Origin: Erythrobacter cryptus DSM 12079
GTDB taxonomy: Bacteria > Pseudomonadota > Alphaproteobacteria > Sphingomonadales > Sphingomonadaceae
Assembly: GCF_000422985.1 (NCBI RefSeq)
Contig: NZ_AUHC01000005.1
Coordinates: forward strand, 186,001-250,000
Direction: 5' to 3'
Length of the DNA: 64,000 nucleotides
Positions within the stretch are counted from its first letter, which is position 1, and the number at the start of each line of letters is the position of its first letter. The notes under the pieces were generated by a model. The model was given only the letters and a program-made list of their open reading frames with translations. It had not been told where the DNA came from and made no database searches. Below are positions 38,191 to 46,654 of the stretch, piece after piece. The position numbers and the translations under genes are program-made.

Positions 38191-38720
38191 TCGACCTGGT
38201 GCCGCAAGGCGTGGCACGCAAGGCGCGCGAGCACCTGCCAGCCGAGCCACAGCCCGGCAAACCACAGCGCCTCGTTGAGGCCGACGAGCGCGACGATCCC
38301 GGGGGCAAACAGCGCCGGATCGCCAAACCCCAGGGCATAGGCAAACAGCACTCCTTCATAGGCGGCAAAGGCGGCGAGGAAGGCGCTCAGCGGGTTCGCG
38401 CTGCGCCCCGCCACGGCGCGCGCGGCGGCATGGGCCACAAGGCTTGCGCCGAGGAGCGAAAACCCGGCGGCGAGGGTCGGCCCGTCCCAGGGAAAGCCCA
38501 TGAGGCCAAAGCCGAGCGCCTGATTGCCAAGCCAGCAGGCGGCGATGCTCGCCAGCGCCCAGCGCGGCGGCAGGGCCAGCGCGCACAGCGCGGCGATCGC
38601 GGCAAAGGGCATCATGCAGGAGAGCACCAGCGTGCCGCTCAGCGTGGTGGCGGCAAGGACCGCCGGGAGCGCCGCGGGGCCAAGGGCCTTGTCGATCATG
38701 CTCATGGTCTGCCCCCGCAT
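38187..38720 (-). CDS. Small polytopic membrane protein in B12 operon, candidate BtuM-like or S-component-like cobalamin transporter
   Basis: 177 residues. Start at 38720 overlaps the btuB stop as TGATG; in-frame ATGs at 38705 and 38699 are alternatives. About five hydrophobic helices are seen (near 15-35, 37-65, 78-100, 110-130, 145-168). Conserved-looking features are IAACWLGNQALGFGLMGFPW and VGLNEALWFAGLWLGW. Cysteines at LSCMM, ALCAL and AACWL are candidates for cobalt ligation as in BtuM. Its place between the outer-membrane receptor and a B12-binding protein suggests inner-membrane cobalamin passage without BtuCD. The family is not firmly recognised; this is inference from context. Confidence 0.6.
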   Translation of the reverse strand: MRGQTMSMIDKALGPAALPAVLAATTLSGTLVLSCMMPFAAIAALCALALPPRWALASIAACWLGNQALGFGLMGFPWDGPTLAAGFSLLGASLVAHAAARAVAGRSANPLSAFLAAFAAYEGVLFAYALGFGDPALFAPGIVALVGLNEALWFAGLWLGWQVLARLACHALRHQVE

Positions 38721-40663
38721 CAGAAGCGCGCTTCCACGCCCACAACCGCGCTGCGGCCGGGGGAGACGAAGCTGAAGACCTGCTCATAGTCCTCGCCCAG
38801 CAGGTTCTCGATCCGGGCAAAAGCGTCGATATTTTGCGCCAGCCTTGCCCGCGCGTTGAGATTGACGAGGGTATAGTCATCGAGCCGCACCCGCACCGGC
38901 ACGAAGCTCGGATCGATGAAGGCGACATCGGGGGTTTCGCCATTGTGGCGCACCACCAAGGTGGCCGAAACCGCATCGCCGGGGGCCTGCCAGGTCAGCG
39001 CGGCGCTGGCGATGTGCCGGGGCCGGCGCACTTCCTCGACCCCGTTTTCCTCGGCATCGAGATAGGTGTAGGCGCCATCGAGGCTCCAGCCCGCCCCGAG
39101 GCGCGCCGCGAGCGCCAGCTCGATCCCGCGCTGGCGGCTTTCGGTGGTGCGATTGGCCGGGGTGGCGGTGAAATCGGGCGGGGGAAAGGTGGTGAAGATC
39201 TCGCCCTCAAGCGTGCTGTCGAACCAGGTGAGCGCGAGGCTCGCGCTCTCGCCAAGTTGCTGGTCGATCCCCACTTCCCAGCCGGTCGATTTTTCCGGGC
39301 GCAGCGCGGGATTGCCGATGAAGCGGCCATCGACAAAGCCGTAAAGCTCGAAGAAGCCGGGGTTCTTCACCCCCGATCCGGCCGCAGCGCGCAGCCGGGT
39401 GGTGCCAGTGAGGCGGTATCCGGCGCCGACGCGGAAAGTGGTGGCATCCTTGAACAGGTCGTTGAAATCATGGCGGATCGCCGCGGAGAAATCGATTTTC
39501 TCGTCGGCATAACGATATTCGCCCACCAGCCCCACCTGCTCGATTTCGCGCCGCCCGGTGAAGGCAAAGCCGCCCGGCGTGGTGTTGCGGAAGCCCTCGA
39601 CCTCGTAATCGGCGGCGAGGGTGAGGTTGTGCGCGTCCGCCAGAGCCAGCGCGCTGACATAGGAGGCCTTGAAGCGATCCCCCTCGCTGCCGCTGGCACG
39701 CCCGAGGGGCGTGAAGGTGTCGCGCGTGACATCGGCGATCTGCGCGGACAGGTCATGCGTCCAGCGCCCGCCCAGCGCCTCGGCCCTGAGGCCGAGGAGG
39801 GCATAGACGCCCTCGTTGGTGAAACGCGTGCCGGGGCTGTCGATCACGAGGCCGAAGCTGGGGCTGGCGGGGTTGAAGTCCTGGTCGTTGAATTGCCCCT
39901 CGGTGCGGATGAAGCGCCCCGCCGCGCGCAGGGTGACGGTCTCGCCGAGCTTCACGCTGCCCTTGCCCGCAAGCGTGTAGCTGTCGCGGCCAATGTCGCG
40001 CTGGCCGCCGCGGGCGTTGGGCTGGCCATCGGTGCTGACGAGGACGGCAGAGAGCGCCGCGTCCCAATTGTCGCCAAAGGCGCCGTAGCGCAGCGCGCCG
40101 TTGATGGTGCCCTGCGTTCCGCCCTCGAGCCTTGCGGCAAGGCCGGGCAGAGCGCGCCCGCTGGCGCTGTGATAGGCGACCACCCCGCCGATCGCATCGG
40201 GGCCATAGAGCGCCGATTGCGGCCCCCGCAGCACTTCGAGCCGCGCGCCCGGCTCGGCCTGCAGCGTGCCGATGTCGAACTCACCCGCGAAGGGATCGGA
40301 GACTTCGATCCCGTCAACCAGCACCAGCACGTGGTTGGCTTCCGAACCGCGCAGGCGGATCTGGGTCTGCCCCGGTACGCCCGCCACGGCCACGCCCGGC
40401 ACATCGCGCAGGATATCGGCAATGTCGCGGGTCTGGCGGTCTTCGAGCTGATCGGCAGTGATGACGAGGGCCGAGCCGGTGAAGCGGGCGAGCGGCAGGG
40501 CATCAAGGCGGCTCGCTGAAACCAGAATATCCTCAGCCTCGGCCGCGTTGGCCGCTTCGCCCTCGCGCGCGACTTCCTTGTCCGCCGCCTCCTCGGCCCA
40601 CGCAGGCGCAGCCCAACCCAGCGCCGCCGCAGCAACGCTTGTCCACAATGCGAAATGTTTCAC
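38720..40663 (-). CDS. btuB: TonB-dependent vitamin B12 receptor
   Basis: 647 residues. Signal peptide at 1-23 (AAAALGWAAPAWA). A TonB-box-like stretch EDILVSASR is followed by the plug domain (LPLARFTGSALVITADQLEDRQTRDIADILRDVPGVAVAG, VLVLVDGIEVSDPFAGEFDIG, RGPQSALYGPDAIGGVV) and a 22-strand barrel ending in VGVEARF with a terminal aromatic. DGIEVSDP and the cobalamin riboswitch upstream point to B12 as cargo. Its translation start lies about 120 bases after the riboswitch. It shares a transcript with the small membrane protein and the BtuF-like gene. Confidence 0.93.
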   Translation of the reverse strand: MKHFALWTSVAAAALGWAAPAWAEEAADKEVAREGEAANAAEAEDILVSASRLDALPLARFTGSALVITADQLEDRQTRDIADILRDVPGVAVAGVPGQTQIRLRGSEANHVLVLVDGIEVSDPFAGEFDIGTLQAEPGARLEVLRGPQSALYGPDAIGGVVAYHSASGRALPGLAARLEGGTQGTINGALRYGAFGDNWDAALSAVLVSTDGQPNARGGQRDIGRDSYTLAGKGSVKLGETVTLRAAGRFIRTEGQFNDQDFNPASPSFGLVIDSPGTRFTNEGVYALLGLRAEALGGRWTHDLSAQIADVTRDTFTPLGRASGSEGDRFKASYVSALALADAHNLTLAADYEVEGFRNTTPGGFAFTGRREIEQVGLVGEYRYADEKIDFSAAIRHDFNDLFKDATTFRVGAGYRLTGTTRLRAAAGSGVKNPGFFELYGFVDGRFIGNPALRPEKSTGWEVGIDQQLGESASLALTWFDSTLEGEIFTTFPPPDFTATPANRTTESRQRGIELALAARLGAGWSLDGAYTYLDAEENGVEEVRRPRHIASAALTWQAPGDAVSATLVVRHNGETPDVAFIDPSFVPVRVRLDDYTLVNLNARARLAQNIDAFARIENLLGEDYEQVFSFVSPGRSAVVGVEARF

Positions 40664-40784
40664 GGATTCCTCCCGTCACAAGCAACATCATGGGCGCGCG
40701 GGGGGATATTCCCCACGGCCCGGCGGTGTCGCTCACAACGAAAGGGTGTTCCTCCGCGCCTGGCCAACCCCTGAACCCGGCATA

Positions 40785-40976
40785 GAGCGACACGCCCCGG
40801 TCGGTCTCCTGGCTTGCGGGTCGGCACATGGAACGCTCACCTTCCCAGGGCCCCGAAGGTCCCCAGTGGCTGCACCCGTGGCGGGTGCGCACGCGCCATG
40901 CTCGCCGCTTACAGTTGCAGGGACAGCTGCGGATTTGCACCGCATTCCCGTTACCGAAACGCGTGGGTTCAATAGC
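40785..40976 (-). ncRNA. Cobalamin (AdoCbl) riboswitch
   Basis: On the minus strand the B12-box core is clear: GTGCAAATCCGCAGCTGTCC, then GCAACTGTAAGCGG, GCCACTGG with GGGAAGG, and GCAAGCCAGGAGACC at the 3' side. These are the conserved segments of the class-I cobalamin aptamer in order and spacing. About 120 bases separate it from the btuB ATG, including a GGGGATATTCCCC palindrome that could take part in the expression platform. Cobalamin binding should lower btuB expression. Confidence 0.95.
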
Positions 40977-41124
40977 GTCAGGCGCGGCTGACGGCAAGCG
41001 GTGTCCACCAAGGCAGAGCAATGCGCTCCGCAACCGGCGCAGCATCAAGGGACGCAAGGGAGCGCAAGCGACGGGGCAATTCGGGGCCGTGAAGCTGGGT
41101 GGACATTCCCGAATCTTGCGAAAC

Positions 41125-41200
<76 letters not shown>

Positions 41201-41338
41201 GTTCCCAGTTTGTCTGTGCCCGCTTCGCCCCCATCGGGGCCGGGCGAGGGCGCGCCTTAGCGGCAAGCGCGCGCCCTTGCAACGGCGATTTTGCATGCCG
41301 CTGGCGCCGCGCCGCCCGCGCCTGTGCCGGCGACCCGG

Positions 41339-42250
41339 CTACTGGCCCGGCTGGGGCGGCGGCGGGGTGGCGATCGGCTCGACCACCGGCTGCGAGATTA
41401 CCCCTTCATTGACCGGGATCACCGGCACCGCCGCCCCGGTTTCGGGATCGATCACGGTGCGCACCGCCACCTCGGGCACCTTGATGCCATTGAGGCGCGC
41501 CTCCTGCACCGCCACCCAGCCGGGCTGCGAGGGGCCATAGAGCGCGCCCCACTTGGCATCCCATTCGGCCGAGGCCTGCTGATAGGCCTCATAGGCGGTG
41601 AAGAACTCCTCGAAGGGCACCAGCAGCCCCTCGAAATTGGCCCGGGCAAAGCTAAGCGGATCGGCCGGCGGGGCAGCGAGCGCGCGATTCGCCATGTCGA
41701 GCGCGGCGCGGCAGAACCCGGCGCGCGCCGGCGGCTGGGCGAAGAAATTGTAGACCTGCGTGGTGTAGCCATCGCGCGCGACGATGGCATCGCGGCGGGT
41801 GCGGTGCGCGCTCATGAACTTGCGCTCGATCCGGTCATTGACCGCCTTGAGCGCGCGCTGGTGGCGGGTGAGGAAGGCGCGGTAGCCCTCGAGGATCGGC
41901 TCATATTCGCTCGCCAGGCAATTGAGCGCCGCCACGTTCCAGGCCGAGCGCAGGTTCCACACCAGCTGGTCATCGCTGAGATTGGAATTGACCGTGATCC
42001 GCCGCCCATCGGGCCCGCGCGGGGGAATGTCCATCACATATTGCGCGCCGCCGGGGGGCAGCGGGCGATAGGGCACCGGCTCGACCGCCACTGGAGGGGG
42101 CGGCGGCGGGGCGGCGACCACCGGGGGCGGCGCCTTCTTGGTGCAGGCCCCGGCAAGAGCGGCGCCCAGCGCCAGCGCCGCCACGGCGGCAAGCCGGCGC
42201 CGCCGGAGGCGCCGCGGTTCCGACGAAAACCTCTGCGCAAACACGCTCAT
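41339..42250 (-). CDS. Conserved lipoprotein, function unknown
   Basis: 303 residues from the ATG at 42248-42250 with GAGAGGG upstream. Twin-arginine-rich N-terminus and a hydrophobic stretch LAAVAALALGAALAGAC give a lipoprotein signal with lipobox LAGAC. A Pro-rich linker (APPPPPPV) follows, then a helical domain with NSNLSDDQLVWNLRSAWNVAALNC and KAVNDRIERKFMSAHRTRRDAIVARDGYTTQVYNFFAQPP, and a Pro-rich tail. The pattern matches a sphingomonad lipoprotein of unknown role. 41201-41338, in front, holds only spacer to tRNA-Ala. Co-directional with the Bax-inhibitor-like gene at 42442, but a terminator lies between. Confidence 0.75.
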   Translation of the reverse strand: MSVFAQRFSSEPRRLRRRRLAAVAALALGAALAGACTKKAPPPVVAAPPPPPPVAVEPVPYRPLPPGGAQYVMDIPPRGPDGRRITVNSNLSDDQLVWNLRSAWNVAALNCLASEYEPILEGYRAFLTRHQRALKAVNDRIERKFMSAHRTRRDAIVARDGYTTQVYNFFAQPPARAGFCRAALDMANRALAAPPADPLSFARANFEGLLVPFEEFFTAYEAYQQASAEWDAKWGALYGPSQPGWVAVQEARLNGIKVPEVAVRTVIDPETGAAVPVIPVNEGVISQPVVEPIATPPPPQPGQ

Positions 42251-42365
42251 CAACTTCCCTCTCCTGCCGCATCATCGGCGCGCCTCGTGCGCAAGGATCC
42301 CCATGCACTGGCGCGCCTTGCGCAAGGCTGACGCGGCCCATAGCCGCTTGCCCGGGCAAAGCAAA

Positions 42366-42395
42366 TGCCCGGGAAGGCGCATGGCCCCCCGGGCA
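42366..42395 (-). terminator. Probable intrinsic terminator after the Bax-inhibitor-like gene
   Basis: TGCCCGGG (42366-42373) pairs with CCCGGGCA (42388-42395), an 8-bp stem with a 14-base loop. In the minus direction it is followed by TTTGCTTTGCCC, a weak T-rich run. It lies 46 bases beyond the stop at 42442. A second perfect palindrome, TTGCCCGGGCAA, follows at 42348-42359. Confidence 0.5.
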
Positions 42396-42441
42396 CCTGA
42401 CATTTCAACACCTGCGCACCGACCGTGCCGGCGCGGCGCGC

Positions 42442-43221
42442 TTACTCGCGGTTGCCGAGGAAGCGCAGCAGATAGAGGAACAGGTTGATGAAATCGAGGT
42501 AGAGGTTCAGCGCCCCGAAGATCACCGCCCGGCCCGCCAGCTCGGTGCCGCGGACGAGGACATACTCGTTCTTGAGCCGCTGGGTGTCATAGGCGGTGAG
42601 CCCGGCGAAGATCAGCACGCCGATGATGCTCGTCACCAGCGCCAGCGGGCCTGACTGGAAGAACAGGTTGAGCAGGCTTGCGACGATGAGGCCGACGAGG
42701 CCCATGATGAGGAAGCTGCCCCAGCCCGAAATGTCCTTCTTGGTGGTGTAGCCCCACAGCGACAGGCCGGCAAAGGCCGCCGCGGTGGCGAAGAAGGCGG
42801 TGGCGATCGAGGTCCCGGTGTAGGTGACGAAGATGGTCGAGAGCGACAGGCCGAAGAGCACCGCGAAGGCCCAGAAGGCCGCCTGCAGCGCCCCGAGGCT
42901 GGCGCGCGCGGCGCCAAACCACCAGAACAGCATCACCGCCAGCGGCGAGAGCGTGATCAGCCAGCCCAGCACGGTCGGCTGCACCACCGTGCCCGCCGCG
43001 GTGGGCGTGGCGGTGAAGGCGAGTGCGAAGATCGGCGAGTTGACGAACAGCAGCGCGACGATGCCGGTCAGCAGCACGCCCGAGGCCATGTAATTGTAGA
43101 TCGACAGCATGTGCCGCCGCAGGCCCGCATCGAAAGTGACCCGACCGGCAACATCGCCCCCCGCGCGGGGGACCGCGCCCAGTCGCTGCGCATTGCGCGA
43201 GGTGTCGTTCCAGTCAGCCAT
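42442..43221 (-). CDS. Bax inhibitor-1/YccA-family membrane protein
   Basis: 259 residues from the ATG at 43219-43221 (MADWNDTSRNAQRLG). Seven hydrophobic helices of the BI-1 fold are visible, opening with LRRHMLSIYNYMASGVLLTGIVALLFV, and the conserved acidic C-terminal pore residues appear in GLTAYDTQRLKNEY. Related proteins (YbhL, YccA) act on membrane calcium leak or FtsH protease control. The N-terminal 25 residues are hydrophilic. The 142 bases upstream contain a possible structured leader and an inverted repeat. Its exact role here is unknown. Confidence 0.93.
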   Translation of the reverse strand: MADWNDTSRNAQRLGAVPRAGGDVAGRVTFDAGLRRHMLSIYNYMASGVLLTGIVALLFVNSPIFALAFTATPTAAGTVVQPTVLGWLITLSPLAVMLFWWFGAARASLGALQAAFWAFAVLFGLSLSTIFVTYTGTSIATAFFATAAAFAGLSLWGYTTKKDISGWGSFLIMGLVGLIVASLLNLFFQSGPLALVTSIIGVLIFAGLTAYDTQRLKNEYVLVRGTELAGRAVIFGALNLYLDFINLFLYLLRFLGNRE

Positions 43222-43300
43222 TGCAAAACCCTTGGTTCGAGATGTCCAAGCACGGGAACGGCCCCGCGCTCTTGATGGCGCCAATATCAGGCCTCGCACT
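43222..43300 (-). promoter_or_regulatory. Leader of the Bax-inhibitor-like gene, possible ybhL-type element
   Basis: On the minus strand CTTGG (near 43246-43250) can pair with CCAAG (43231-43235) around GACATCTCGAA, directly before the start codon. A ybhL RNA motif has been described upstream of such genes in other alphaproteobacteria, but I cannot confirm that this sequence fits it. Confidence 0.3.
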
Positions 43301-43344
43301 GCACATTTCAAGCGAAACCGGCTTGCAATCGGCGCAATTCGTTC

Positions 43345-43364
43345 AGATTAACCGCTGTTAATCT
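43345..43364. other. AT-rich inverted repeat at the proC stop codon
   Basis: AGATTAAC (43345-43352) and GTTAATCT (43357-43364) pair perfectly around CGCT. The repeat ends at the proC stop codon, so it could act as a 3' hairpin of proC or as an operator for the gene at 43221. The two TTAA tetramers are 6 bases apart, one short of the CtrA spacing. Confidence 0.5.
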
Positions 43365-44158
43365 TAATCACCGCGCGAGAGGGCGGCGCCGCGCGCGCTG
43401 GTGGCGCGCAACGTTTCGGTGAGCAGGCGGCGCAGCGCATCGCCCTTATCGAGCACGTCGAGCCCGGCGCGGGTCATCCCTCCCGGGCTGGCGACCCGAT
43501 CGGCCAGCACCGCCGGGCTGGCATCGGCCGCGGCGGCGAGCGCGGCGGCGCCCTCGACCGTCGCCAGCGCGAGGCGCGCGGCGAGCGGCGCTTCAAGCCC
43601 GAGATCGACCGCTGCCCCGGCGAGCGCATCGATGAAGCGATAGACGAAGCCAGGCCCCGAGCCGGCCAGCGCGGTGACGAGATCGAACTGCGCCTCGTCC
43701 TCGAGCCACAGCGCGCTGCCGAGCCGGTCGAACAGGGCAAAGACCTCCGCGCGCCCCTGCGCGCCGAGGCCACGCTCGGCAAGGATCACCGGCGACTTGT
43801 TGATGCGCGCAGCAAGGTTGGGCATCACCCTGACCTGCGCCGCCGAGGCGGGAAGGGCTGCGGCAAGCTGGGCAAGGGTGATTCCGGCGAGCAGCGAGAA
43901 CAGGCGGCGCCCCGCGGTGAGCGGCGCCAGCGCCGGCGCGAGGCCCGCAAGTTGCTGCGGCTTGAACCCGAGCAGCACCGCGGCGTGGGTGCCGGGCACA
44001 TCCTCGGGCCGGCGGTGGAGCGCCACCCCGGCGGGCACCTCGGCCAGCGCCGGATCGAGCACCGCGAATTCAGCCGGATCCGCGCCCGCGGCAAGCCACC
44101 CGGCGAGCATCGCCCCGCCCATGTTGCCGCAGCCGATGATCAGCAGCCCGCCCGCCAT
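43364..44158 (-). CDS. proC: Pyrroline-5-carboxylate reductase
   Basis: 264 residues from the ATG at 44156-44158. It reduces pyrroline-5-carboxylate to proline with NAD(P)H. Seen: LLIIGCGNMGGAMLAGWL (Rossmann loop), VLLGFKPQQL, RVMPNLAARINKSPV (MPN motif), ALAGSGPGFVYRFIDAL and SPGGMTRAGLDVLD. These are the family signature segments. The upstream in-frame extension to 44440 overlaps ybjN and was rejected. It is separated from the YbjN gene by 19 bases and probably shares its transcript. Confidence 0.95.
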   Translation of the reverse strand: MAGGLLIIGCGNMGGAMLAGWLAAGADPAEFAVLDPALAEVPAGVALHRRPEDVPGTHAAVLLGFKPQQLAGLAPALAPLTAGRRLFSLLAGITLAQLAAALPASAAQVRVMPNLAARINKSPVILAERGLGAQGRAEVFALFDRLGSALWLEDEAQFDLVTALAGSGPGFVYRFIDALAGAAVDLGLEAPLAARLALATVEGAAALAAAADASPAVLADRVASPGGMTRAGLDVLDKGDALRRLLTETLRATSARGAALSRGD

Positions 44159-44177
44159 GATCGAAGCTCCTGGTGCC

Positions 44178-44684
44178 TCAGGCCTCGCCCGCCGCATCGA
44201 CCATCGCCGCCTCGAGCGCGGCGCGCGGGCTCTTGCCGCCCCACAGCACGAACTGGAAGGCGGGGTAGAAGCGGTCACATTCGTCGATCGCGCATTCGAC
44301 CAGCGCCTGCGCCATCTCGAGGCTGAGCTGCCCGTCCTCGCCCAGCAGCGCCCCGTGGCGGTAGAGCAGCACATCGCCGTTCGACCAGATGTCGAAATGG
44401 CCGAGCCACATCTGTTCGTTGACGAGGCAGAGCAGCTCATAGGCCGCCGCGCGCCGCTCCTCGGTGACGCGGATGTCGGGCAGGCACAGGAACTGCAGCA
44501 CCCGGTCCTCGGCCCGCCAGATCGCGCGCAGCTGGTAATTGGCCCAGCTGCCCTGGATCTCGCCGCTCATCTCGTCCTCGCTGACCAGCTCGCAGGGCCA
44601 GCCGCGCGCCGCAAACAGGCTGAGCAGCCTTTCGACGGGGGCGGCATCGTCCTCGGCGGCATAGTCCATGGCGCGCACTCTCAT
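44178..44684 (-). CDS. YbjN-domain protein
   Basis: 168 residues from the ATG at 44682-44684, with AAAGAGAG upstream. The region VERLLSLFAARGWPCELVSEDEMSGEIQGSWANYQLRAIWR and VLQFLCLPDIRVTEERRAAAYELLCLVNEQMWLGHFDIWSNGDVLLYRH is the YbjN fold, related to type III secretion chaperone-like domains. Its role in bacteria is poorly defined; a putative regulatory or chaperone function is described for E. coli YbjN. It sits 19 bases upstream of proC on the same strand. The longer in-frame start at 44840 has no ribosome-binding site. Confidence 0.85.
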   Translation of the reverse strand: MRVRAMDYAAEDDAAPVERLLSLFAARGWPCELVSEDEMSGEIQGSWANYQLRAIWRAEDRVLQFLCLPDIRVTEERRAAAYELLCLVNEQMWLGHFDIWSNGDVLLYRHGALLGEDGQLSLEMAQALVECAIDECDRFYPAFQFVLWGGKSPRAALEAAMVDAAGEA

Positions 44685-44845
44685 CGGCTCTCTTTCGCGG
44701 GCGGGATGACGCTTTGCCGCCAGCCCTGACGCGCTTTGAACCGGGGGCGCCATGCTTGGCAATGCGCAGCCTGCGAGCGGCTGGGGAGAACCGGACAGAG
44801 CTGTGCAAAGCCTGTGCACAGATCGCCCGGCGCGGCGCACCCTTG

Positions 44846-46555
44846 CTATTTAAGCGGCTGGATTTGCTCACCTTCGGGGCTGACATAGAGGAAGGTGTCA
44901 AGCCCCTTGCCCTTCAATGTACGCACGAGCGCCTCGGCCTTGTCGCGGCTCTCGATCGGGCCGGCGAGCAGGCGGTTGGCAGCGCCCCAGCGCACCGTGT
45001 GGGGCTTGAGCGGGGCGAGCGCCGGCCCGCCGGCGCGGGAAATGCGCTTCCAGTCAAAGCCGAGCGCCTTCACATCCTTGCCGGTGGCCACCTGCACCCA
45101 GACGCGGCTGGGGTGGAGCGGCTTTGGCGGCTCCTTGGGCGGATCCTTGGGCTTGGGCTTTTCCGGCGGCGGCTCGCGGCGAATGGCGATGCGCGACAGA
45201 TCGACCGCCCCGGCGGGGGCGCGCGCATCGGGGAGCGGCGCGCCGGCAAGATCGGCAAAGGCATCGGCCACGCGCAGCGGCGGCGCCTCGGGCGCAGGCG
45301 TGGGCGTGGGCACGGGGGGCGTTACGGGCGCGGCTGGCGGCGCGGCCGGCTGCGCCACAGGTGGCAGCGCCGGGGGGGGCGCGGCCTGGGCCAGCGCCAG
45401 CGCCGGGGTTGGCGCAGTCGCAGCCGGGGCGGCGGCTGGGAGCGCGGTGGCCGCTGCGGCCTCTGTGGGTGCCCCCGCCGGGCCGAGCACCACCACCCGC
45501 GAGCTTGCCTGAGGCGCCGAGGCCGAGGCCGAGGCTGGCGCGGGCGCTGGTGTCGTCGGCGCGGCTGCGGATCGTGCTGCTGGTGCTGGTGCTGGTGCTG
45601 GTGTCGCCGCGGGGGTCCGCGTCCGGCCCGTGCTGCGCGGCGGGGATGCAGCCGCAGGCGTTGGTGCCGCCGCACCCCTTGCATCGAGCGGCGCGCCCGA
45701 GGGCGCCAGCCGGCTGTCGGCGCGCTCCTCCTCGGCAAAGCGGGCAAGGCGCGGATCCTCCCTGCCGATATCGGCGGCGCGCGGAAAGATGCCGAGATTG
45801 GCCGCCGCCGCCTGCTGCCCTTTGGTCAGCCGCGGCATATAGGCAAGGTAAGGCACCAGCCGCAGCGCCAGATCGCGCGGCATCACCTGCTCGACGATCG
45901 CCGCGGCGCGCGCCTGATCGCCGAGGATGGCAAGGCCGAAGGCCCGCGCCCGCTGCGCGGCGACATCGCGCCGATCAAGCAGCGGGCACAGCGTCTCCTC
46001 GAAGCGCGCGCGGTTGCCTGCGATCGCATGGCTCACCGCCAGCCGGCGCCGCGCCTCGTCGTGCCCCGGATCGAGCGCCAGCGCGCGGGCATAGGCCGCC
46101 TGGGCCGCGGCCTGATCGCCGACGAGATCGAAGGCGAGCGCCTGATCGGCCAGCACCTCGCGCTCCGCCGCGCCGCCAGCAAGCGCCAGTTCATATTGCC
46201 GGAGCGCCTCGGCCGCGCGGCCGGCGCGCAGATAGACCCCGGCCAGCCCCTGCGCCACCGCCGGATGGCCGGGATCGACCTCGGCAGCACGGCCGAAGAA
46301 GCCGATCGCCGCCTCGAGATCGTCCACCCCGAGTGCCGCCTGCCCGGCCTCGATCAGCGCCTCGCGGTCGCGCGGGGCCTTGGCCAGCGCCACCAGCGCG
46401 CGGTTGAGGCGCTGCACCTCGGCCGAAGGCAGCGGCTGCACCACCGGCTGGGCCACCACCTCCTGCGCGCGCGCCTGGCCAGGCGTGGCAGCAAGGGCCA
46501 GGGTGAAAGCCAGCGCGGGGGCCACTGCGCAAACGGGAAACCGGGGGGTCGTCAT
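44846..46555 (-). CDS. Secreted TPR protein with C-terminal SPOR domain
   Basis: 569 residues. Signal peptide at 1-30 (ALAFTLALAATPGQARA). Several TPR units follow (LIEAGQAALGVDDLEAAIGFFGRAAEVDPGHPAVAQGLAGVYLRAGR, and ALDPGHDEARRRLAVSHAIAG), then a Pro/Ala-rich linker, and an SPOR domain at the C-terminus (HPSRVWVQVATGKD...GGPALAPLKPHTVRWGAANRLLAGPIESRDKAEALVRTLKGKGLDTFLY). SPOR domains bind denuded septal peptidoglycan, so a periplasmic division or septum role is likely. It lies just after ftsZ (99-base gap), which supports that view. Low-complexity linker length is variable in the family. Confidence 0.85.
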   Translation of the reverse strand: MTTPRFPVCAVAPALAFTLALAATPGQARAQEVVAQPVVQPLPSAEVQRLNRALVALAKAPRDREALIEAGQAALGVDDLEAAIGFFGRAAEVDPGHPAVAQGLAGVYLRAGRAAEALRQYELALAGGAAEREVLADQALAFDLVGDQAAAQAAYARALALDPGHDEARRRLAVSHAIAGNRARFEETLCPLLDRRDVAAQRARAFGLAILGDQARAAAIVEQVMPRDLALRLVPYLAYMPRLTKGQQAAAANLGIFPRAADIGREDPRLARFAEEERADSRLAPSGAPLDARGAAAPTPAAASPPRSTGRTRTPAATPAPAPAPAARSAAAPTTPAPAPASASASAPQASSRVVVLGPAGAPTEAAAATALPAAAPAATAPTPALALAQAAPPPALPPVAQPAAPPAAPVTPPVPTPTPAPEAPPLRVADAFADLAGAPLPDARAPAGAVDLSRIAIRREPPPEKPKPKDPPKEPPKPLHPSRVWVQVATGKDVKALGFDWKRISRAGGPALAPLKPHTVRWGAANRLLAGPIESRDKAEALVRTLKGKGLDTFLYVSPEGEQIQPLK

Positions 46556-46654
46556 CGCCCGCTCATCTAGCGCAGCGCCGCGCCAAGGCCAGCGCCCGGC
46601 GCGGCGAGCGGCACTGCCGGCGCGACAGGACGCGCGCCGGGCAGGATTGCCGCG

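Noticed and set aside
40651..40670. Second parS-like site at the btuB start (TGTTTCACGG)
   Set aside because: Only the left half-site is present; the right half of the palindrome is missing.
43348..43361. CtrA box (TTAA-N7-TTAA) downstream of proC
   Set aside because: The spacing between the two TTAA is 6, not 7, and the dyad is better explained as an inverted repeat.
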